Below are positions 43,760 through 56,570 of a DNA stretch of 64,000 bases, piece after piece. Within the stretch, counting starts at the first letter, position 1. Each line of letters begins with the position of its first letter. The stretch spans positions 744,001 to 808,000 of the forward strand of contig SEMN01000203.1 in assembly GCA_005408345.1 (NCBI GenBank), read 5' to 3'. This DNA is from Macquaria australasica (taxonomy: Eukaryota; Chordata; Actinopteri; Centrarchiformes; Percichthyidae). Below the pieces are notes generated by a model. That model did not search any database and was not told the origin of the DNA. It saw only the letters and a program-made list of their open reading frames with translations. Position numbers and translations under genes: made by a program.

Positions 43760-44400
43760 TATGACTTATTTAAAAATGAAATAGCTGTACAGTTTTGTGC
43801 AGGGTGTGCAAGTATTTACCAGGGAAGGTGCAAAAGTTCACAGTATGAAGTTTAAAGAATATTTGCAATGTGTAAGATAGTAATCCAGAAGATCCCGGGC
43901 CTTGTTGAGCTACGGATGGGAAGAAACTGTTCTTGTGGCATGAGGTTTTGGTCCTCATGGACTGCAGCCTCCAGCCAGAGGGGAGTGACTCAAACAGTTT
44001 GTTGCTGGGGTGGGAGGGGTCAGCCTCAATCCTTCCTGCATGCCTCAGGGTCCTGGAGGTGTACAGGTCCTGGAGGGATGGCAGATTGCAGCCAATCACC
44101 TTCTCTGCGGAGTTAATTATATGCTGCAGTCTGCCCTTATCCCTGGCAGTGGCAGCAGAGTACCAGATGGTGGAGGAGGTGAGGATGGACTCAATGATGG
44201 CGGTGTAGAGGTGCACCATCATTGTCTTTAGCAGGTTGAACTTCTTCAGCTGCTGCAGGAAGTACATCCTCTGCTGTGCTTTCTTAGTGATGGAGTTGCT
44301 CCCACTTGAGTGCCCAGGAAGTGGAAGGACTCCACAGTGTTGACTGGGGGGTCACACGGTGATGGAGGCCTGTGGGGCTGGGTTCTTCCTGAAATCCAGC
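43760..44400 (-). mobile_element. Rex1-like LINE 3' fragment
   Basis: The coding relic at 44267-43770 has MYFLQQLKKFNL, IESILTSSTIWYSAATARDK, EKVIGCNLPSLQDLYTSR, HPSNKLFESLPSGWRLQS and KNSFFPS. These are in the same order as the Rex1 pieces at 13.4 and 26.8 kb. It is 5'-truncated near 44400 and has no intact RT core. Confidence 0.7.
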
Positions 44401-47215
44401 TTTGCTTTTACTCATATACTACCTGGCACTCACACAAGCATAGCCCGATGTCATTCCTGAAGCCTTGGTTGTGGACTTTGTTTTTAAGTGAGTGACTGCA
44501 CCTTTGCATGTGACATCAAATCTACTTTCATGTCAAAACCCCCTTAAACATGGCCACGGTTGGCACCGTGCACTGATTGGCCAGGTGTGTGGAGGTGTTA
44601 GGGGTGGGAATCTCTAGGCACCTCACGATTCAATTCTGATTCTGAGGGCTAGGATGTGATCATAAAACGATTATCCATGCATCTTGATCAGTGTTCGAAA
44701 TTACCTTTTTGACAAACCTGCCAAGGGGACTGGTAGATGAAAAAATCCACTGGCCAAGCATATTTTTTACCGGACAAAATAATAAATTGCCTATTTGTGT
44801 CACATATACATTTGTTTCAGTACATGATGTACTTCACTATATCGACTTTGTATCAAAAAGTAGGCAGGAGTGTAAACATGCTCAAAGTAAAATTAATTAA
44901 TTCGCCTCAGACCGTCTCAAGTGCTCCTACAGTTTTGCAGCACTGTTTAGACGTGCATAAAAAACATGACAAATGAGTAATTTCCTTCAAGCCATCATGT
45001 CAGATATTTTGGTCAATTGTGAGAGGTCAGTTGATTTACAAGGTTGTTTGTTTACTATTTTGGTATTTTAGTATTGTAGACGTGTTGTACAGCTTCTGCC
45101 ACCAAGTTGTGCCTTTGAGTAAGGTGAGAGTTTTGAAGCACAAGTAGAAAAATATGCTGGCTGACTGTAAGCAACATATACTACTTCGTTGTGGTTGTAA
45201 AGTGCACAAATAAAGAAACTGCAAGTTATACTACAGCCCAGCGTCGTCCCTGAGTCTCTGGCTGCAACACGACTGACTATCCGGAAGACTATCCGCCACA
45301 ATAGTCCAAATAGACCAAACAGAAAATCTACCTGCATTTGGAGCTTTGTGGGTAATCATTTCGGACCCTGATCTCGATGCATCAAAATTTTTGATTTCTA
45401 CACATTCTATTTATTAATTGTTCTCAGCGTGACAGCAACTACAACTGACTGTTTTTCCTCCAACTCAGGGTGGAAACATGAAATATGTTTTTTCTTGTTT
45501 GTTGTGTTCCCAAAATATTTCATTTTAGTTGCATACAGTGTGGCTCTTGTCCAGTTGCCTTTTCCCTTCAACTTCATAGAAGCCAGAATGCTTCCATACA
45601 CTAGCTTTTAAACCAGGCTGTGCTGGTCAGATTGTATCCGTATTCGGTTGCTCACACTCAGCCATCCTCACCAAAACTCTAGAAGTAGCCTAGATTAGAA
45701 CGTAAACACAACGCATGCTTTCTGTGCATTATGTTTCACCATCCAATTGGTTCAGCCATAAGGAACGTACTACGTACAGCCCGGTCTTATGCTGGTACAC
45801 TAAACATTATGGTGTTACTTTGTAGATATTACAATACATTTGGTAATGATAGAAATGCTGCTGGACTTAAAAGCAGTGTATATGGTTTGGCAGGGGAATA
45901 TTTTGAATTCTGGTATTGGGCTGGTTTTGTCACACAGATCTGGAAATAATATAAATGATCTGATTCTGATAAATGATAGAATATGCATCCTGCATGCCAA
46001 CCCTTTTGATTTTCCTGCCCCTCTGAGAGAGAGAACGAGAGGGCGAGTGAGAGCACTTCAACTTCAACATACACTTCCACAGTCTCACGTAAGTTTTCTA
46101 TTTTCTTGATGTTTTGAATTGTACCTTTTTTTTAAATTATTATTATAATTCTTTAATCTCATTATTACTTACTTTGGCAATATTGTCTTGGTTACATCCA
46201 TGCCAATAAAACATATTGAATAGAACTGAATTGAATTGAATTGAGAGAGCGAGAGGGCGCACAAACGAGAGAAGAAGTTGATCCTCAAAGTGGAGGAGCA
46301 CCGGGAATTGTATGACCCGCAGCACATAACAACAGCAAAAATGATGAGCCTATAGAAAAGAGCAGAGGAGCAGAATCACTTGTTGACCGGTGTGGAGAAA
46401 TGCGCTTGTGGTCTGAACAGCCAGGCTACTGCTCCAGCTAGAATTGACATATCGTGGAGCTTTGCAGGATGTCCGCCTCCTATCTGAACCCGCCGTAATA
46501 CAGAAATAAATAAATACATTACATAAAAAATTAATAAATAAAATGGAAAAATGTATTGGGAAAGTAAATAAATTGGGCAATTTATACCACGGTAAATACA
46601 TACAGAAGCAAATTTAAACAGAAAAATCAATTTGTCACATCAATCATCAATAATTAATGCATTAATACATTCATTTTCAATATTATTTTTGGTGCATTTA
46701 AATTTAAATGGCATATTCATTTATTTATTGAGTCATTTATTTTTGACTTGGCAGTTTCATTCGTCCATATATGAATGCCTTTGAGAGACTGTCCGAAAGT
46801 GTCCATTATCTCCATTTGTACGATACACGCTGTCTCGCCCCTCTCTACCTTTGGCAAAAGAAAATGCAACTTAATTTGTGTTTCCATCTGCTACTGTTCT
46901 GTGAATATTAGGAGTTGGGCGCATTGAGATTAACAATTTGTGGCATTAATTCTCCAGTCAGGTGCCATTAAACCACTGCAAAGGATGAGGGTGCAACGAG
47001 ATGATGTAATTAATTAAAGAGCACCAGTCAAATCTCAAACGAAGGAAACCCATGGGAAAACCATGAGGAAAACGCAATTTGTTTCATGTATTAATTTCAG
47101 GAACAGTAGTCTAATCGCTTCACACAGATGAAGTCATATGTACCTCATAATTTATTCACTATGTTTGTTTCCATTGCACTTTGTCGCATTTTGTGTTCAT
47201 CCATAAACCAATTTT
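44400..47215. other. Unassigned stretch between spin1 and dnajc25
   Basis: I see no exon or complete element. A short GAATTGAATTGAATTGA run at ~46228 resembles the L2 tail without L2 sequence next to it. 46490-46790 is strongly AT-rich. Confidence 0.35.
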
Positions 47216-47772
47216 TGTCACGGCTCTGCCGTGCTCATTGGGTTTCCTTATGTTTCTGGTGTTTTCCCCTCCCTCTTGTGTGTTGTGCTGTCTCTCTGTC
47301 TGTGTGTGTCTACTGGGAAGGTGGGGCTGCCATCTCACCTCCTGCTCAGCTGTGCAATCAATCAGCGCACCTGCCATCCATCAACTCATCAGCCTGCAGT
47401 ATTTCTACCCCGGCTTTCCATCCACTCATCGCCAGATCATTGCTCCAGTTTGATTGGTAGCAAGCTCTCAGGCCTCCATTTTTTTGATAATCAGTTCCTG
47501 TTTATTCTCGTGCTCTACCTAATCCTGTTTCCCTGTGCTCAGGTTTGTGTCATCCTCTGGGTTTGCCCATTCTCCTGTGTGCTCTGCCTGTCTGCCTTCC
47601 GCCTCAGCCAGCCTCGCCTTCTCCTCATCCGTCTCCCACTCACCTCCATTGGATCAGGCTGCCGTCTGTCTTTCCTGCCAACTCCCCCTTCCCTTGAACA
47701 ATAAACTACTAACCATTCATCCTACTTGGTGTCCATGTCCTGCACTTGGGTCCTCTCAGCTAATCATGTCAC
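47216..47772 (+). mobile_element. Candidate solo LTR (Ty3/gypsy-like)
   Basis: The segment runs from TGTCACGGCTCTGCC to ...AATCATGTCACA. It contains AATAAA at ~47700 and ctgcacttgggtcctctc shortly before the end, a phrase common near the 3' ends of fish gypsy LTRs. No internal retroelement coding sequence adjoins it. The target duplication is not certain (tttt on both sides). Confidence 0.45.
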
Positions 47773-49500
47773 ACTTTTTACCTCAGTCAAGCATAAAAAG
47801 TGTTTTGCAATATTTTGACTTTTTTTCCCTTCAAATTTCCAGCTTTTCCACTCAGGTTTTCATGGATAAGAACACACTTTATGATGGCAGGCTTCTAACC
47901 CTACCTTTGAGTGTGGTCATTCAGAACAACTAGAAAACACTTACCTTGATATGACTTTCACATTGATGAACTTCAAACCATATGGAGGCCTTTAAGGCAA
48001 TGATGTGGTTGAGATTCATCGTATGTAAAATCAAAAACCTATTGTTTCAAAAATGTCTGAGTTAGACAAAAGCAGCTTCTCATTTCTAGCCGGTGACCAT
48101 CAATTTTGAAATGAGTGACATAACATGGCTAACATTAGCTCCATGAGTTGGTTGAAAACGCTGTCTCTGACTGCCTTTATGTTTCCAGCTGATTCGTTTT
48201 AAATAAGAATCTTGTAAAAGGGTCTTAAATATGCATTTAATGGCTACAGAGATGATATAATGCTTAAAGACTGAGGCATAGCTGCATGTCTTGACAGTTC
48301 TGTCATGCCTAGTTAGGGTTGCTAGGCTATGATTGTACAATCACTGTTTAGAGGACAGATTTAAGAAATGGTCAACTGACCCGCTGAAACATAGTAGAAA
48401 ATGTATTTATTAAAAAATGATTTTGTTGTGTTCATATGAAAGACGGTATGAGTTTGTAGTTACAATATGAGTTTAATGCCGCCTCAACCACCAAAATGAC
48501 AACAAAAAGACCAATGAAATGTTAGACAATAAATAATATTAAGTAAAACCAAGTTATTTAAAATGCAGTAAGCGGTCACCTGAACTCTGATAGAAAAGCT
48601 TCAAGAACACAGATCACATCAGAAGAGACAGAAAACCCCTGGAGGAAATCATCTGTTTAAAATATTATGTAAAAAAACAGTTTATCAGCGTCCTCAGTTT
48701 GATTTTCTTTTTATGTTTGAACAAATGACATGTTCATTATGGTCAACAAAGGAACCTACTTTTTGTCATCTTCCCCAAAGTCAGATGAGAAGATAAATAT
48801 CAGTTTCATCTCTTCACCACTTCCTTCTTGTATCTTGTTAGCTAGCAAGCTAGTCAGCAAATGTGTCCTTTTCTATTTCTACACCTGTTCTATAAAGAAA
48901 AAAACATGTAAACCAGATAACTTTGGACTTGTTGGAAGGTGGATTTTCTTCCTTATGATGGAGCTAGGCTAACAGTTCCCCCTGCTTCAAGTCTTTGTGC
49001 TAAGCTAGGCTAAACACATTCTAGAAGCACAGGAGTTCAAATTGATATCCTTCTTCTCATCTGACTGGGGAAGAAAGTGAGAATTTAATGTCACTGTTCT
49101 TAAAAAAAAATACTATTTGGCCCTGGTTTCATCATAAAAGCACTAAATCCTAATATACTTTTAGCTGATGCTGTTGAGCAGCATACAGAATGAGCAGGTG
49201 GTGATCCGATGACTTGCCCAAGGACACTTTGACAGTACTGTTGGCTGTTGCAGGAGTTAAATTGGTAGCCTTCTGGTTTCTAGGCCATATGTTAATCACC
49301 TTGCATCTAATCATGTCAGTTATCCAACAGAAAATCATTTCACCAAAACTCATTCTCAAACTCAAAAGCAAAAAATGGCTATAGGAAATTGCAGAAAAAA
49401 AATATCATTAATCATTAAACTTCATTAAAAACTGACCTGGTTTGAAAAAAAACATAGCATGATGTAAAAAATTACTCAAAAATCTGAAACCCCGGCTCAC
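47773..49500. other. Region downstream of dnajc25
   Basis: No exon was found. A stretch near 48960-49020 (tttgtgctaagctaggctaa) is similar to dispersed fish repeats and to 21990-22020. Confidence 0.35.
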
Positions 49501-49502
49501 AG

Positions 49503-49508
49503 TTTATT
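49503..49508 (-). terminator. dnajc25: Polyadenylation signal of dnajc25
   Basis: AATAAA on the minus strand (tttatt on plus), about 173 bases downstream of the stop codon. It is the nearest good signal after the last exon. Confidence 0.55.
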
Positions 49509-49680
49509 CCACCTTGTCATCCCCTTTATCAGGCCTGATCACTATGAAAATATCTCTCACTGTATAAACAGGCATAGTTAATCTTTCTGTACAGGTATTC
49601 TTCCACACTGCACAGCGTGTGTTGTCTGTGTATGTTGGCACTGAGGCAGGTGTGTATGTTACAGACGGAGCTCATGGCCG

Positions 49681-49803
49681 TCAGTCGTCGATGAATGTCA
49701 GCCGGCCCGGTCCCTCGTTCCTCATCCAGCGGCGGTACCTCTTCATCCTCGGGTCGGTCGCCATCTTCACCTTCATCTCCTCCTCCTGCTCTTTTCTGTA
49801 CAC
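49681..49803 (-). CDS. dnajc25: dnajc25 last coding exon
   Basis: 41 codons including TGA: VYRKEQEEEMKVKMATDPRM, KRYRRWMRNEGPGRLTFIDD. The acceptor is cttctag. The conserved basic and aromatic C terminus is complete. Confidence 0.92.
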   Translation of the reverse strand: MYRKEQEEEMKVKMATDPRMKRYRRWMRNEGPGRLTFIDD

Positions 49804-51816
49804 CTAGAAGACACACATCAGAAACGTCTACACTCACAAATTCTATAGTTTACGGCGCTGTAACTGAGGCTGAACAGCTCTTTACTGCAGACAGCCAATT
49901 TTAAAGCTGCACTAATCAATACTATATACATATATATCACATTAACTATTGCATAGATTGCCATGACATTTTGTACAGATATTGATGGTCCACAGATGAT
50001 GAATCCCACCGACTTTGGCCATCCTCTGACTTTTCTTCTGGCGCCACCAAGTTTGGATGATGTGCAATGAAATTTGGTACACACATTCATGTCCACCTTA
50101 AAACAGTTCCAATCGATATTTTTCTAATAACAATGTATTAGATGACAATGTAAAAACAAGTCAAAGGGGCCGCTTGTAGGCAAGGCTTGTAGTGAAGAAC
50201 CTACAGACAATTATCACCTGAATCTAAAGCTCCCGGCTTTATGGAGATTTATAGTGAGTTTCAGCTCATTGTTTAGCTGTTCGACCAACTTTACTGCAAC
50301 GTTACTCTCACTGCTCTGAAAGCGTTTTTTGGCTGTAGCGGGCAGCTGTTTTACACAAAAAAGCTGTAAAAACCCACTGTACACTACCTGCTCAGCACCA
50401 AACAGCAGACAGACAGAGTAAGGACTAGCTGGTGGACATAGTGAAGCATTTAGCAGCTAAAAAGACAGATATTTCCATAACTGCTGGATGTGTAAATAAG
50501 CAACTATTTGCAAATAAGTTCACCATATCAACTTAAAAGGTGATGATATGTCAATGTTGTGTTCACAACTTGTTTTCACTGTCCCCAAGTGGCCAAAAAA
50601 AAATTAAAAAAGTTATTGCAGGTTTAAGGATAAATTGTAGTAAACTTTGTGGTCTCCTGACATTTCACCTAGTGCCATCATCACATCAAAATCCTAATTT
50701 GTCCAATACTTTTTGGTTTACAATTAAACTACCATAAGCCTCAACTTCAAGTGAAACTGGAACTTCAGGTTCTGTTCCAGAAGCAAGAAAACCTCATTCA
50801 AAATCCCATCGTATTTGTAACTACGCTGATAACTAAAAATACAGCCTTGGAACAGAGCCTTTCTCAACAGTCTATTGTGTAGCTCACTTTATAGGTTTAG
50901 ATAAGGACGGTCATTTTTAAAAATCTATTTAATAAACATGTATTCAATATTTATGTTTTTTAGCTGCATTTAATGGACATTACCCATAATGCGCTGCTGC
51001 CCTTGTAAATTTTCATGAGAGCTGGTGTTTTTCTGTGCTCACAAATGTTGTTTAACTTAAGAATAGAAAACCCATAAGGATTAATCAAAAGGAGGAAGGA
51101 AGGACTGTAGAAAGGAGAAGAGGAAATAAAGGAAGAGTTCCAGAAGATAGATGAAGTCAAAGAAGGACAAGAGATGCAAAGAAATCTAAACAGACAGAAT
51201 TTTAAATGACAAACCTCGTAGTTTTCTTTGTTCCAGAGCCGTTTCTCCAGGAAGGACTGTCTGGTGTTTTCATCCAGACTGTCAAACTGAGACTGAGACA
51301 TCTTCATGTACCTCCTGAGAGTTCAAACACAGTCTACTGTGAGGTAACACACTGAGAGGATGCTGAGGTAAGACACATCTAAAGGTGTCTAGATTCATCT
51401 CATTTACAACATTGTATCTGAGTAAAATTTTCTGTAAGAACTGACCTGATGATGTAGAGCCTCTCCTCATCTCCATATTCCTCCCTGCAGATGGTAAAGC
51501 GGTAAACCCAGGTGACGTACCAGGCCATGTAGTTGGTCAGGTAGTAGGGAAAGAGCACGATCTGACACAGCAGGATGTCCGACAGGTTAGGCTTCTGGTA
51601 GCCTCCTTTGATGTCGATCTTGTTTTTGATGATGTCACGGATCACATCTTCCTCCTGCTCCCGGATCTCCTCTTTGGAGCGGCGGTTCTTGCCCTTCTCC
51701 TTGGTGCGGTTGAGGAGGCCCTGCTGTTTGGCAATCTCCGTGGCCTGGATTCTGTACTTGGGGACCGTCACCAGGTAATTGATGGCCTCGTTGTAGCTGC
51801 TGTGCCAGCTGTAGTA
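49681..51816 (-). CDS. dnajc25: DnaJ homolog subfamily C member 25, last three exons (partial)
   Basis: DNAJC25 is a multi-pass membrane DnaJ protein, probably of the endoplasmic reticulum, whose lumenal J domain would recruit an Hsp70. Three minus-strand exons (51816-51446, 51314-51215 and 49803-49681) join in phase to 197 codons plus TGA, and match the C-terminal part of the 360-residue human protein. Recognisable are TVPKYRIQATEIAKQQGLL, a charged KEKGKNRRSKEEIREQEED, DIKGGYQKPNLSD, a hydrophobic segment LLCQIVLFPYYLTNYMAWYV, EYGDEERLYIIR and RNEGPGRLTFIDD. The signal peptide, J domain and first membrane segment (~160 residues, exon 1) are absent from the window. The gene is convergent with spin1. 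Confidence 0.9.
49804..51214 (-). other. dnajc25: dnajc25 last intron
   Basis: The donor is gtttgt and the acceptor cttctag. No mobile element is recognised with confidence. Confidence 0.6.
51215..51314 (-). CDS. dnajc25: dnajc25 penultimate exon
   Basis: It encodes (R)RYMKMSQSQFDSLDE then NTRQSFLEKRLWNKENYE. The acceptor is tctcag, the donor GAG/gtttgt, phase 0. It closely matches the family (MKMSKSQFDSLE in human). Confidence 0.9.
51446..51816 (-). CDS. dnajc25: dnajc25 exon (membrane segment and linker)
   Basis: The acceptor is ctctcctccag, the donor CATCAG/gtcag in phase 2. It begins YYSWHSSYNEAINYLVTVPK and contains the second hydrophobic segment. It encodes 123 full codons plus two bases. 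Confidence 0.9.
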
Positions 51817-52724
51817 CTGGAGGAGAGACAGGGAGGTAAGAGGTATGTGCTAATGGGGTTTTACCTGCCTGTCTAAGGCTGTGTTCACATCTGTAGATGT
51901 GTCAAGACTAAAGGAAAAAAAGGCAATCTACTGTTGCTAGGGCAGGGCAATAATTCAGTATAGTCATATATAGACTCTTCAGGGCTCCAGACTAACTTTT
52001 TTCACCAGTAGCACTGGTGTTCCCTACTGAAAATTTTAGGAGCACCAGCACAAAATTTAGGAGCACCACTTAAATCAACATGCAACGCAACAAATCCATA
52101 TTTTTTCCATCTTAACTATATTACTGATAAATGCTTTGGTAATAAATAGACAATTTACAGAAATAACAATGTGCTGTTTTATTTTAAAGGAAAAAGTCTG
52201 AATAAATTCATTTAAAAATGCACCACTTTGATGCAGCCGTCTCTGTCTGTAGTCACCACTCTGTAGTCTCGCTCTATATACCTCCCACAGCACTACCTGA
52301 TTGGTTTGATGTCACAAGTAATAGCCTATCCTATCAGTACTGAAGGCTACTGTGCCACAGGCGGGCAAAGAGACTGGAGCTGCTCCAGTGAGCGAGGAGA
52401 GCTGTGTGTCAAAGGGAAGGCAGCAGATATTGCCGAAGTTGCAATAAACATCACAATCTTATGTAAGTCATAGCCTACGGTATTTCATTAAATGGAGGTG
52501 AAAGTGATGGCTTTTAAATTAGTCACTCATCCGCCAGAGTCCCAGAATAATGCACTTTGTTGCAGTGATACACAGTTAACTATATCACCCACCAATTCCT
52601 CGTCTGAATTGTTCTGATCAAATCCGCAACCGATGGAATTGCCAGCTAAGACAGCAGCACACCAAGGAAATCTTCTCTTCACAGTCTGGTAACTAACTGG
52701 GCAAGTACTGTATATGTTTTATAA
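51817..52724. other. dnajc25: dnajc25 intron 1, proximal part
   Basis: No exon. A stretch at 51980-52070 (gggctccagactaacttttt, ttaggagcaccagcacaaaa) looks like a dispersed repeat end. The J-domain exon is not here. Confidence 0.4.
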
Positions 52725-52886
52725 CTATGTGTGTTCTTACCCATGCAGGCTCAGAACACAGAGGCAGAACAAAAGGAACACATACACATTCTTTCTGCCG
52801 CATACCGACATGCGAGCACACACACACACACTCCTTTTTGTATAGTTAAGTACATATTAGTTAGATTAACTGTTTGGGTGTTTTAC

Positions 52887-53992
52887 TAGGGCTGTTCGAT
52901 TTTGCCCAAAAATAAAATCCCGATTTTCTTCTCTCAAAACCCGATTTCTGATTACGATTTTATTTATTTATTTTTTTTGTGAAATGACAAAAAGAAATTA
53001 TTTCAAATATGCTATTTTTATTGCACATTTTGCAAACAATTTCCCCATTGGGATGAAAGCGCAAACCTTGCTCTTTATTAAACAAAAAATCCCTCAAGGG
53101 ATTAATATAAAAAACATTTTATGAACTTTTGCCATCTGGCTTTGCTCCATGCTATCTTCTTGTAGACCTCTTGTAAACAAAAGAACATCCCTTTGGGATT
53201 AAGTGAAAACCTCACTTTCACAGTAAACTTAAGGTTTCTCCATCCTCTTGATTAAACAAAAATGAATGAATAAAGTGCAAAACTTTAACTTTTTTAAATA
53301 AATAAAGCTTGAAAAAATGTAATTTGTATCCCTGAGACAAAAATCAACACTTGCAAGTTGCAAGCATGTAAGTTATGTGCATGTTATATCCCTGATGAAA
53401 AAACAAAACACCTTTTCTAATTTAACGAAACAGGTTCTTTGCATGCTAAATAATAAAACTACCCATGAGAGAGGTAGAGGTGCGTAATGTCAGTCAGTCA
53501 GTCAGTCAGTCATTACATTTGTTAGTCACATTTGCAAGTTTTTTGCAAGGAACACAAGCCTGCTTCGGAGTTTGTGGTGGTATTTTAGCCGCATTCGCGT
53601 TCTCTTGTGCGGTCCGCTCTGCAACACACTGCTGCCATTCCGAAATAAGTTTGTCGTGCTATGATCTTCAGACAGACTTTACAACGGGGAGTATTTTGCT
53701 CTTCATCCGAAGCGTCGAAGCCGCCGTGCCATTTCCAAACAACGGACTTGCTCTGGGTCTTTTTGGCAACGAAATCCACGCTGGCCTTAGCGAACGCCGA
53801 CATGTTTGTATGATGGGAGGAAGGAGGCGGAAGTCACTATGGCAACCCAGCGCAGCCCAGATACATGAAGGGGGCCGTACCGTAATTACCCTAGTTAAAG
53901 TGAAAAATCGTTTTTACGATTTACACGTTTTTAACATCGTCCTAACTATATAATCCGATTACGATTTAAAACGGATTAATCGAACAGGCCTA
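52887..53992 (-). mobile_element. hAT element (1106 bp) with 8-bp target duplication
   Basis: TGTTTTAC is duplicated at 52879-52886 and 53993-54000. The ends are TAGGGCTGTTCGATT (left) and AATCGAACAGGCCTA (right), a 15-bp inverted pair with one mismatch. Both features are hallmarks of hAT transposons. It keeps a BED zinc-finger relic on the minus strand but no transposase core, so it is non-autonomous. Confidence 0.88.
53585..53803 (-). pseudogene. BED zinc-finger fragment of a hAT transposase
   Basis: This 72-residue frame begins MSAFAKASVDFVAKKTQSKS, then VVWKWHGGFDASDEEQNT and RCKVCLKIIARQT. The aromatic start and CxxC pair are the first half of a BED zinc finger. The His/Cys second half is lost to a frame change. 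BED fingers are the DNA-binding N terminus of hAT transposases; the RNase-H-like catalytic part is absent. Confidence 0.65.
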
Positions 53993-54682
53993 TGTTTTAC
54001 CTTTGTTATTTGATAAATAAGTGCTTGTGGATATACATTCTGGTCTATTTAATATTTAGAGTGAATTTTGCCAACCTCTACTATTCAAAACTCCAAAACC
54101 CTTCAACTTTTACTAGATTATTGACATGGGTAGTTTGGTTGTAATTTAATTGTTAAAGTTCCAAATTGATATGTTAGTATATTTCGATTTATGAGACTGA
54201 CCGATTCATTAATTAAGTGGCTAAAATTTTCCCTTCTTTAAAGGTGGTGCCCCGAGGTGAATTGTTTACTTTTGAGTAATAGCCTGAAGTGAGTGTAATC
54301 ACTCCACTTCATTTTTTTGTACCACTTAATGTATTACACTATATAATTTGGTGCCTCTTTGAGGTTTATGAATTATTGTTACATATTTTGGTATCCATGA
54401 AGCCATATAACCACTACAGCTTCGTAGTAAAAGAGTACGTGTACTAGACTGGACCTGTCTCCCACTGAAAATGTGTGGCACATTATGAAGTGCAAAATAC
54501 GACAACAGAGAACCCAGACTGTTTAGCAACTTAAGTCGTATATCAAGCAAGAATGGTTAAGAATTTTCACTTAAACAATTAGTAAGCATTTAGGAACTGA
54601 CGACACTGATTGTTGTTAAAAGAAAAGGTGATGTAACACAGTGGTAAACATGCCCCTGTCCCAACTTTTTTGGAATGTGCTG

Positions 54683-55102
54683 TAGGGTTATCACTTTTTA
54701 TTAAAAATTCAAACATTCGTTCGAACATGGGGGAAAAAGTTAATATTCCAACTGTAATGACCTGTTTGAATTCAAAATTATTCTATAAGCGCTACAGACC
54801 ATTTGAAGTAGTTTGCCTTGTGATCCAACACTCTAAAAATTCACTGTCAGCTTGACCTATTGCATGCTCTATTGATTTATCAGTAAACTAAGCTACTAAT
54901 GTTGTGTTGTTTCCTACGAAAATGGAGGACACTAGTGAGCAAAGCCATACTGAGCGGACAATCACGACACCAAAGCATCTGAGAAGCAGTGAAGTATTTT
55001 GAGTTAAACGCCATAGCATTCGAACAGGTACAGTTCGAATATTAACTTTTTTCCCCACGTTCAAACGATTATTTGAATTTTGAATAAAAAGTGACAGCCC
55101 TA
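54683..55102. mobile_element. hAT-like MITE (420 bp)
   Basis: The ends begin TAGGG(T/C)T(A/G)TCACTTTTT. The ~65-base inverted repeats share CACTTTTTATT, AAAATTCAAA and AAAAAGTTAATATTC. The interior carries no gene. The flanks atgtgctg and ataggcgt are only loosely alike, so the target duplication is not proven. Confidence 0.7.
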
Positions 55103-55419
55103 ATAGGCGTGCATATACATGCATTTCCTGATATGCAGACTTTTTGGTGATATGGTTACTGTTATCCCCGCTGCTATTATTGTTAAGGTGATGGCTACTC
55201 TTATTTGTATATCACCATGTGGTATAGATAGGTTTCAACATATACTTGTTGTGGGTTATAATATTTTTTTGTTATAAAACTGGTCTTGGTCATTTAATGT
55301 GTTGGGAGAACTTTACTGGAAGGACAAAGACAAGGGAGTCCTGCGGTTCAGAGTTGTACGAGATATACCCTGCCTCTAGGATTGAAAGAAAAAGGGAAAA
55401 GTAGACCTTTGTTAAATGG

Positions 55420-56160
55420 AATAATGTCAAGAGGAGCTACTACCAGATTTGTCAATTGGAATGTCAAAGGACTAAATGGCTCCATTAAAAGGTCAAGTCT
55501 TTGCTCACATGAAAAAACCCAAAGCTGAAAACATTTTCATTCTTAATTTTTCATTCTAGTTTTTATAGTAAACCAAGGGGTTGGCCATTCTTCTTCATAA
55601 AAAAGTAATGTTTACTGCAGCAGATATTATCTCAGATCCAAATGGCCAGTATATTATAATCTCTGGTTCACTTTTTCACACACCAGTGATACTTATTAAT
55701 GTTTAATGCTCCTATCTGGGATGATGAAGACTTTATAAAGATTATCGCCAATATTTCGACTGTCTAATCAACCCCAGTGTGGATAGATCAAACCCTGCTT
55801 TAAAACCTCCTTCAAAGATGGCGAAAACCCTGTCGGGTTTTATGGATAAAGTTGGATGTATGTATCCCTATCTCTTCTTTGGGACACTCTTAAAGTTGTC
55901 ATTAGGGGGGAAATTATAGCTTTTTCTTTACAAAATACATTTCGAGAGAGAAACAAAATCAACTTGTAAACTCAATCAGAGATTTAGATTTACAAAACAG
56001 TGATTAAATTTACAAAAGGAGTATGACTTACTTAACAGGCAAAGCTGAAAAACAACTACTAAAGGCACGTGGATTTCATTATGAATGAGTCCATGGGCCA
56101 GGCCAGAATTTACCAGAACAAAATACCAGTTTGTTTGAGGGATCCAAATAAGTAGTTTGA
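55420..56160 (+). pseudogene. L1/Tx1-like LINE ORF2, endonuclease relic
   Basis: The plus strand gives TTRFVNWNVKGLNGSIKR (Asn motif I of an AP-endonuclease), then KPRGWPFFFIKKVMFTAADI, ISDPNGQYIIISGSLFHTPV and ILINV, scattered over frames. A poorly preserved linker follows to ~56160. The matching RT piece lies at 59740-60200 on the same strand. It is inactive. Confidence 0.6.
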
Positions 56161-56414
56161 AAAATATCAATCATTTCAAATGAGTAGCTTCACTCATTTT
56201 TTGGGACAATCATTGTTTTTGCCATTTTTGCCCTACAGTATCCGCACAGTAGGTTTGTGTGCAGTCTATTGTAAGATCTTTTGTACCAATATAATAATTA
56301 TAATAATAAACTTAATAATAATTAAGTCTGAATCACACAAAATTATGCATGCATAGACTATAACGTATATACAAAAAATATAAACAGGTTCTATGAGTAT
56401 TTGGTTTTCACAAC

Positions 56415-56570
56415 TGAGCATTAAAGGACCAGTGTGTAGAATTTAGTGGCATATAGCGGTGAGGTTGCAGATTGTAACCAACTGATAACACCGCTCCTCA
56501 CTCTCCCCTTCCAAACGTGTAGGAGAACCTACGGTGGCCGCGAAACCCGCGAAGGTTGATCATCCCAGTA
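56415..56570. repeat. Dispersed fish repeat fragment
   Basis: attaaaggaccagtgtgtag, gcggtgaggttgcagattgt and gtaggagaacctacggtggc are typical of a widespread teleost non-autonomous repeat. No second copy is in this window, so the call rests on recognition. Confidence 0.4.

Larger units (their letters stand above)
52725..54165 (+). repeat. Dispersed repeat, copy B, split by a hAT element
   Basis: 52725-52886 and 54001-54165 together align with 2450-2815. The first part ends and the second begins with the TGTTTTAC that is duplicated by the insertion. A (CA)n run at ~52818-52830 is at the same place as in copy A. Confidence 0.75.

Noticed and set aside
53465..53953. 162-codon plus-strand open frame
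   Set aside because: It is antisense to the BED-finger relic and spans most of the hAT element; the residues look like reverse-strand noise.
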